Shown here: in pieces, positions 45,351-48,481 of the stretch | Position numbering within the stretch: the first letter of the stretch is position 1 | How the letters are laid out: each line of letters starts with the position of its first letter | Source of the DNA: Prevotella dentasini JCM 15908 | GTDB lineage: Bacteria; Bacteroidota; Bacteroidia; Bacteroidales; Bacteroidaceae | NCBI RefSeq assembly: GCF_000614065.1 | Contig: NZ_BAKG01000021.1 | Span: 1-48,481, forward strand | Length of the DNA: 48,481 bases | Reading direction: 5' to 3' | Position numbers and translations under genes: made by a program | Notes under the pieces: model-generated | Databases searched by the model: none | Told to the model about the DNA's origin: nothing | The model's input: only the letters and a program-made list of their open reading frames with translations

Positions 45351-45429
45351 TTTCCTGTCATTCTGTCAAGCCTTTCTAATATCCTGATTATCAAATCCTA
45401 AAATGTTAAAAACGCTGACGGGCTGACAG
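45351..45429. repeat. CTGTCA-type palindromic repeat, copy 3
   Basis: CCTGTCATTCTGTCA (45354-45368), then TGATTATCA and TGTTAAAA, and TGACGGGCTGACAG (45416-45429). Order and spacing match copy 1 at 13373-13460, although there is no VapE cassette here. Confidence 0.75.
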
Positions 45430-45486
45430 CAGCTTGCCATCAGGGAACGGCTTGAGTCCGTTCGTAAACGGGCAAACGCTCCGAGG

Positions 45487-45651
45487 CTACTGCTTCTCTC
45501 CCTTGACAAATGCTACTACTCCTCCGATAATCAATGTCAGTCCTGTAAACAGCAGGGCGTTACCCCTGAAACTGACAATGACGTGCAGGCCAAAGAGCAA
45601 AAGTCCTACGGCGATGGCTGATATGCCTAAATATTTAATATATTTCCTCAT
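45487..45651 (-). CDS. Small two-helix membrane protein
   Basis: 54 residues, RKYIKYLGISAIAVGLLLFG...ALLFTGLTLIIGGVVAFVKGEKQ, give two hydrophobic helices with basic ends. The ATG at 45651 is preferred over the upstream frame to 45738, because the -7 box TACTTTTG on the minus strand (45682-45689) would start transcription inside that extension. It is divergent from the ribosomal protein operon. No family recognised. Confidence 0.6.
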   Translation of the reverse strand: MRKYIKYLGISAIAVGLLLFGLHVIVSFRGNALLFTGLTLIIGGVVAFVKGEKQ

Positions 45652-45681
45652 ACAAAAGACCAAATATACGGTGAACGGCTG

Positions 45682-45689
45682 CAAAAGTA
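45682..45689 (-). promoter_or_regulatory. -7 box of the small membrane protein gene
   Basis: The minus strand reads TACTTTTG, a match to TAnnTTTG, 31 bases ahead of the ATG at 45651. Its upstream element would overlap the divergent rpsF promoter. Confidence 0.5.
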
Positions 45690-45698
45690 CGAAAAATA

Positions 45699-45730
45699 TT
45701 TGGTCGGTTACGTAAAAAAGTGTACTTTTG
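45699..45730 (+). promoter_or_regulatory. Promoter of the rpsF-rpsR-rplI operon
   Basis: TTTG (45699-45702) and TACTTTTG (45723-45730) with 20 bases between them are an excellent Bacteroidetes -33/-7 pair. The leader to the start codon at 45788 is about 50 bases. Confidence 0.75.
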
Positions 45731-45787
45731 CACCGCATTTTGCGTAAGCGGATGCAGTTTAATTCACATTTTATATTTATAACGAGT

Positions 45788-46132
45788 ATGAATCAATACG
45801 AAACCGTTTTCATTTTGACTCCCGTTTTGTCTGATGAACAGATGAAGGAAACGGTCGCTAAATTCAAGAAACTGCTCACCGACAATGGTGCTGAAATCTT
45901 GAACGAAGAGGCTTGGGGTCTGAAGAAGTTGGCCTACAACATTCAGAAGAAGTCGTCAGGCTTCTACGCCCTCATTGAGTTCAATGCAGAGCCGTCAGTT
46001 ATCAACACCCTCGAAACCGGCTTCCGCCGCGACGAGAAGGTCATTCGTTACATCACCGTTAAGCAGGACAAGTACTCTGCTGCATACGCAGAGAAGCGTC
46101 GCGCTAAATGGGCAGCTAAAAAGGAGGCTTAA
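45788..46132 (+). CDS. rpsF: 30S ribosomal protein S6
   Basis: The 114-residue protein reads [22 protein letters not shown] and ends in a basic [12 protein letters not shown] tail, typical of S6. The start at 45788 is chosen because the frame upstream to 45728 is inside the leader. S6 binds 16S rRNA together with S18. It is the first gene of the rpsF-rpsR-rplI operon. Confidence 0.95.
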   Translation: MNQYETVFILTPVLSDEQMKETVAKFKKLLTDNGAEILNEEAWGLKKLAYNIQKKSSGFYALIEFNAEPSVINTLETGFRRDEKVIRYITVKQDKYSAAYAEKRRAKWAAKKEA

Positions 46133-46134
46133 TC

Positions 46135-46407
46135 ATGGCAGAGCAGAAGAAATCAGAAATCCGTTATTTGACCGCTCCTTCTATCGACACCAAGAAGAAG
46201 AAGTATTGCCGCTTCAAGAAGAGCGGTATCAAGTACATCGACTACAAGGACGGAGAGTTCCTCAAGAAGTTCCTCAACGAGCAGGGAAAGATTCTTCCCC
46301 GTCGTATCACCGGAACATCTTTGAAGTATCAGCGTCGTGTAGCACAGGCTGTTAAGCGTGCCCGCCAGATTGCACTGCTTCCATACGTAACCGATTTGAT
46401 GAAGTAA
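46135..46407 (+). CDS. rpsR: 30S ribosomal protein S18
   Basis: The 90-residue protein contains [20 protein letters not shown] and the signature [27 protein letters not shown] (conserved in S18). It starts three bases after the rpsF stop codon, so the two are translationally linked. It forms a heterodimer with S6 on the small-subunit platform. Confidence 0.96.
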   Translation: MAEQKKSEIRYLTAPSIDTKKKKYCRFKKSGIKYIDYKDGEFLKKFLNEQGKILPRRITGTSLKYQRRVAQAVKRARQIALLPYVTDLMK

Positions 46408-46423
46408 AAAAGGAGGGTAAGAT

Positions 46424-46987
46424 ATGGAAATTATACTGAAAGAAGATATTATCGGTCTTGGCTACAAGAACGAAATCGTAAACGTAAAGAACGGTTACGG
46501 CCGCAACTACCTCATCCCGACAGGCAAGGGTGTTATTGCCTCTGCTTCTGCCAAGAAGCAGCTCGCTGAAAATCTTAGGCAGCAGGCTGCCAAGATTGCC
46601 GCTCAGAAGGCAGAGGCCGAGAAGAAGGCCGCTCAGTTTGAGGGTGTAGAACTCGTTGTTGAGGCTAAGGTTTCTGTGACGGGCGTAACATACGGTTCTG
46701 TCAATGCAGCTACCGTTGTTGCCGAACTCGCTAAGAAGGGCATTGAAATCGACCGTAAGATTGTTACAATGCGCGACATCAAGAAAGTGGGCACATACGA
46801 GGCTACCATACACTTCTTCAAGGATGTTGAGGTGAAGCTCCCTGTAACGGTCGTTGCAGAGAATCAGCCTGCACCTGCCGTAGAGGAAGCTCCTGCAGAG
46901 GCTCCGGCCGAAGCTGTAGAAACTCCTGCTGAGGCTCCTGTTGAGGAAGCTCCGGTAGCAGAGGAGGAAGCACCGGCAGCTGAGTAA
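46424..46987 (+). CDS. rplI: 50S ribosomal protein L9 with an acidic Ala/Pro/Glu tail
   Basis: Residues 1-147 are a normal L9: EIILKEDIIGLGYKNEIVNVKNGYGRNYLIP at the rRNA-binding N domain, a long lysine-rich connecting helix, and a C-terminal domain ending VKLPVTVVAE. About 38 extra residues follow, nearly all Ala, Pro, Glu and Val (repeats such as EAPAEA, EAPVEEAP). Extensions of this kind occur in Bacteroidetes L9 and are probably disordered. The gene lies 16 bases after rpsR, and a terminator is at 47045-47079. Confidence 0.95.
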   Translation: MEIILKEDIIGLGYKNEIVNVKNGYGRNYLIPTGKGVIASASAKKQLAENLRQQAAKIAAQKAEAEKKAAQFEGVELVVEAKVSVTGVTYGSVNAATVVAELAKKGIEIDRKIVTMRDIKKVGTYEATIHFFKDVEVKLPVTVVAENQPAPAVEEAPAEAPAEAVETPAEAPVEEAPVAEEEAPAAE

Positions 46988-47044
46988 TCGGCTTCGGATG
47001 TTTTTGCTAAGACATTTGCACTGTAAAGCAGTATGTTAGATAGA

Positions 47045-47079
47045 ATCCCTTTCACCCCCGGGTGAGGGGGATTTCTTTT
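47045..47079 (+). terminator. Terminator of the ribosomal protein operon
   Basis: ATCCCTTTCACCC (47045-47057), a two-base loop, then GGGTGAGGGGGAT (47060-47072): 13 base pairs with two G-U pairs. TTCTTTT follows. Confidence 0.75.
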
Positions 47080-47227
47080 GTAGTTCCTCCGGCTTTTCCG
47101 AACATGGGGGAGGGGATATATAGATAATAGTGTCAGGAGGGACAGGCATTAATATAGGCAAGGCCGTATAGGGACGCCTTGTCATATAGAACTCCCCCTC
47201 CTTTCGGGGGATTGGGAAAGTTTTCTT

Positions 47228-48301
47228 ATGAAACGAATCGTACTCACCGGCGGACCTTGTGCCGGAAAGACAACCGCTCTTGTCAAAGTGATTGAGCATT
47301 TCTCGAGCCTTGGCTATAAAGTGTTCATCATTCCTGAAGTGCCGACGCTCTTCAGTCAGGCAGGCATGGACTATCTGACCAAGAACCGTGCCTTCTTTTA
47401 CGAGGGCGAGCGGGCGACGCTCGAGATGCAGCTCGCATTGGAAGACAAGTTTACCCGTATGGCGGAGACCATTACCGACAAGCCTACCATCATAGTCTGC
47501 GACCGTGGCACGATGGATATTTCCGCCTATATGAAGCCGGAGATGTGGGCGGAAATCACTGCAGGCGTGGGCGTCTCATCGGAACAGCTGCGCGGCCGTT
47601 ACGATGCCGTGCTCCATCTGGTCAGTGCTGCCGACGGTGCCGAGCAGTTCTATACCACGGCCAACAATGCCGAGCGCACCGAGGGGATAGAGCTGGCCCG
47701 TATGCTCGACAAGAAGGTCATTCAGGCGTGGTCGGAGCATCCGCATCTGCGCGTAATCAATAATCACGAGGACTTTGATACGAAGATAAACCGCGTCTTG
47801 CAGGAAATCTCAAGTGTGCTCGAACTTCCACAGCAGGTTATCGAAGAGCGCAAGTATATTGTCCGTCTGACGGGCGAGATTCCCGAGGCCATTGAGAGCG
47901 AAATCACCCAGACCTATCTTACCTCCGAGCCGCAGAGCGAGGTGCGCCTGCGCCGTCGCACGCTGAACGGTATTTCCGTCAACGTCCGCACCACGAAGAA
48001 AACGCTGCCCGGCAACAAGCAGGTGGAGACAGAGCGGCAGATAGACAACAATCTTTACGAGTCGCTGCTCCGTCAGGCTGACCCTTACCGCTGTACCATC
48101 CGCAAGATTCGCAAGACCTTTATCTGGCGCGGGCAGTTCTTTGAGCTGGACACCTACCTCTCGCCCGTGTCTAATCTTCAGATACTCGAAACGAAGGGAA
48201 TAGTAGACCACGAGGACGTCAATTTTCCGCCGTTCCTTGAAGTCGTCGAAGATATTACGGGCAAGACGGAGTACTACAACTATAACTTGGCCTTGCGGTG
48301 A
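47228..48301 (+). CDS. AAA_28 ATPase fused to a CYTH-like domain (TTD14-like)
   Basis: The 357-residue protein has a P-loop GGPCAGKTT (8-16) and a Walker B-like IIVCDRGTMD (88-97) in an AAA_28/NadR-kinase-type domain (1-195). It continues from about 203 to 345 with a CYTH-like triphosphate-tunnel fold. Landmarks of the second domain are EERKYIVRL (206-214), EVRLRRR (238-244), FELDTY (305-310) and LQILETKG (317-324). This domain order is that of TRPL translocation defect protein 14 (TTD14) of animals, and bacterial relatives exist. It probably binds GTP or a phosphorylated lipid or nucleotide, but no activity is established for this copy. It is transcribed alone after the ribosomal protein operon. 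Confidence 0.8.
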   Translation: MKRIVLTGGPCAGKTTALVKVIEHFSSLGYKVFIIPEVPTLFSQAGMDYLTKNRAFFYEGERATLEMQLALEDKFTRMAETITDKPTIIVCDRGTMDISAYMKPEMWAEITAGVGVSSEQLRGRYDAVLHLVSAADGAEQFYTTANNAERTEGIELARMLDKKVIQAWSEHPHLRVINNHEDFDTKINRVLQEISSVLELPQQVIEERKYIVRLTGEIPEAIESEITQTYLTSEPQSEVRLRRRTLNGISVNVRTTKKTLPGNKQVETERQIDNNLYESLLRQADPYRCTIRKIRKTFIWRGQFFELDTYLSPVSNLQILETKGIVDHEDVNFPPFLEVVEDITGKTEYYNYNLALR

Positions 48302-48307
48302 TGCGTT

Positions 48308-48331
48308 CCTCCCCCGTAAGAGAGGGGGAGG
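48308..48331 (+). terminator. Hairpin after the TTD14-like gene
   Basis: CCTCCCCC (48308-48315) and GGGGGAGG (48324-48331) make an 8-bp GC-rich stem with an 8-base loop. A T-rich stretch starts only 7 bases later. Confidence 0.55.
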
Positions 48332-48398
48332 GGCTGCTTTCTTTATTTGAGGGAAGAGTCCCTGAAGTCGGGCTTCCGGGAGGCCTTGAATTTATATA

Positions 48399-48481
48399 CG
48401 GTTAGCGGAAAATTTCTATACGTATAGAAATATTTTTCTAACCGCTTCCCCGTAAATTTCTAAGCGTATATAAATTTTCCG
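48399..48481. repeat. Terminal-inverted-repeat element, cut by the window end
   Basis: CGGTTAGCGGAAAAT (48399-48413) is the left end. The interior (TACGTATAGAAATATTTTTC, then TAACCGCTTCCCCGTAAATT) is the reverse complement of the interior of 26296-26385. The last bases, TATAAATTTTCCG, are the start of the right end, so the element is missing about 7 bases. Confidence 0.8.

Noticed and set aside
1..48481. Circular plasmid or phage genome, suggested by the short matching ends
   Set aside because: The shared ends are only 13 bases long and belong to a dispersed repeat; the content (ffh, rpsF-rplI, folD, recQ) is chromosomal.

Overview
The window is a chromosomal segment of a member of the Bacteroidales, most likely a Prevotella-type organism. 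The supporting evidence is the gene content: an RprX/RprY two-component pair, an EF-G2 paralogue, an aroG-chorismate mutase fusion, a four-gene 2-oxoacid:ferredoxin oxidoreductase operon, secreted proteins with type IX-type C-terminal domains, and an OmpA-family porin. Promoters also fit the Bacteroidetes type (TTTG about 20 bases upstream of TAnnTTTG), and Shine-Dalgarno sequences are mostly absent. Both ends of the window fall inside copies of one dispersed repeat, so it looks like an assembly contig that stops in repeats.

Layout. 0.2-4.5 kb: TPR protein, DAHP synthase/chorismate mutase, secreted endonuclease-type phosphodiesterase, and a convergent GYF_2 membrane protein. 4.7-7.1 kb: ffh and folD. 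7.1-10.1 kb: small TPR protein plus ferredoxin and the alpha, beta and gamma subunits of a 2-oxoacid:ferredoxin oxidoreductase. 10.6-11.8 kb: strongly expressed OmpA-like porin with promoter and terminator. 12.1-13.0 kb: secreted beta-helix-like protein. 13.4-15.6 kb: an accessory VapE/DUF3874 plus DUF6078 cassette bracketed by related CTGTCA-type palindromic repeats. 15.7-23.7 kb: recJ, recQ, EF-G2 (opposite strand), hemW and a small membrane protein. 24-31.6 kb: three large secreted adhesin-like or Omp28-like proteins. 31.7-37.1 kb: uracil permease, FecCD permease and its binding lipoprotein, and a DASS transporter. 37.7-41.7 kb: a membrane-spanning TPR-LuxR regulator followed by a TonB-receptor-like outer-membrane barrel. 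41.9-45.2 kb: acyl-ACP thioesterase and rprXY. 45.5-48.3 kb: small membrane protein, rpsF-rpsR-rplI, and a protein resembling TTD14 (AAA_28 ATPase plus CYTH).

Two genome-scale signals stand out. First, eight genes (vapE, recJ, hemW, uraA, fecD-like, its binding protein, the TPR-LuxR regulator and the outer-membrane barrel) are split by eleven frameshifts. Every one can be repaired by restoring one base (two in vapE), usually in a short run of identical bases, and none of these genes carries a substitution stop. This looks more like deletion-type sequencing error than gene decay, although recJ and vapE deserve checking. Second, intergenic spaces, above all those at gene 3' ends, are full of structured repeats. 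Two arrays of three 22-bp palindromic units lie 22.7 kb apart and differ by compensatory changes. There is also a three-unit 24-bp palindromic array, a roughly 90-bp element with terminal inverted repeats, the CTGTCA palindrome family, and AAGTGCC/GGCACTT hairpins.

All function assignments come from reading translated motifs by eye; no database search was possible.
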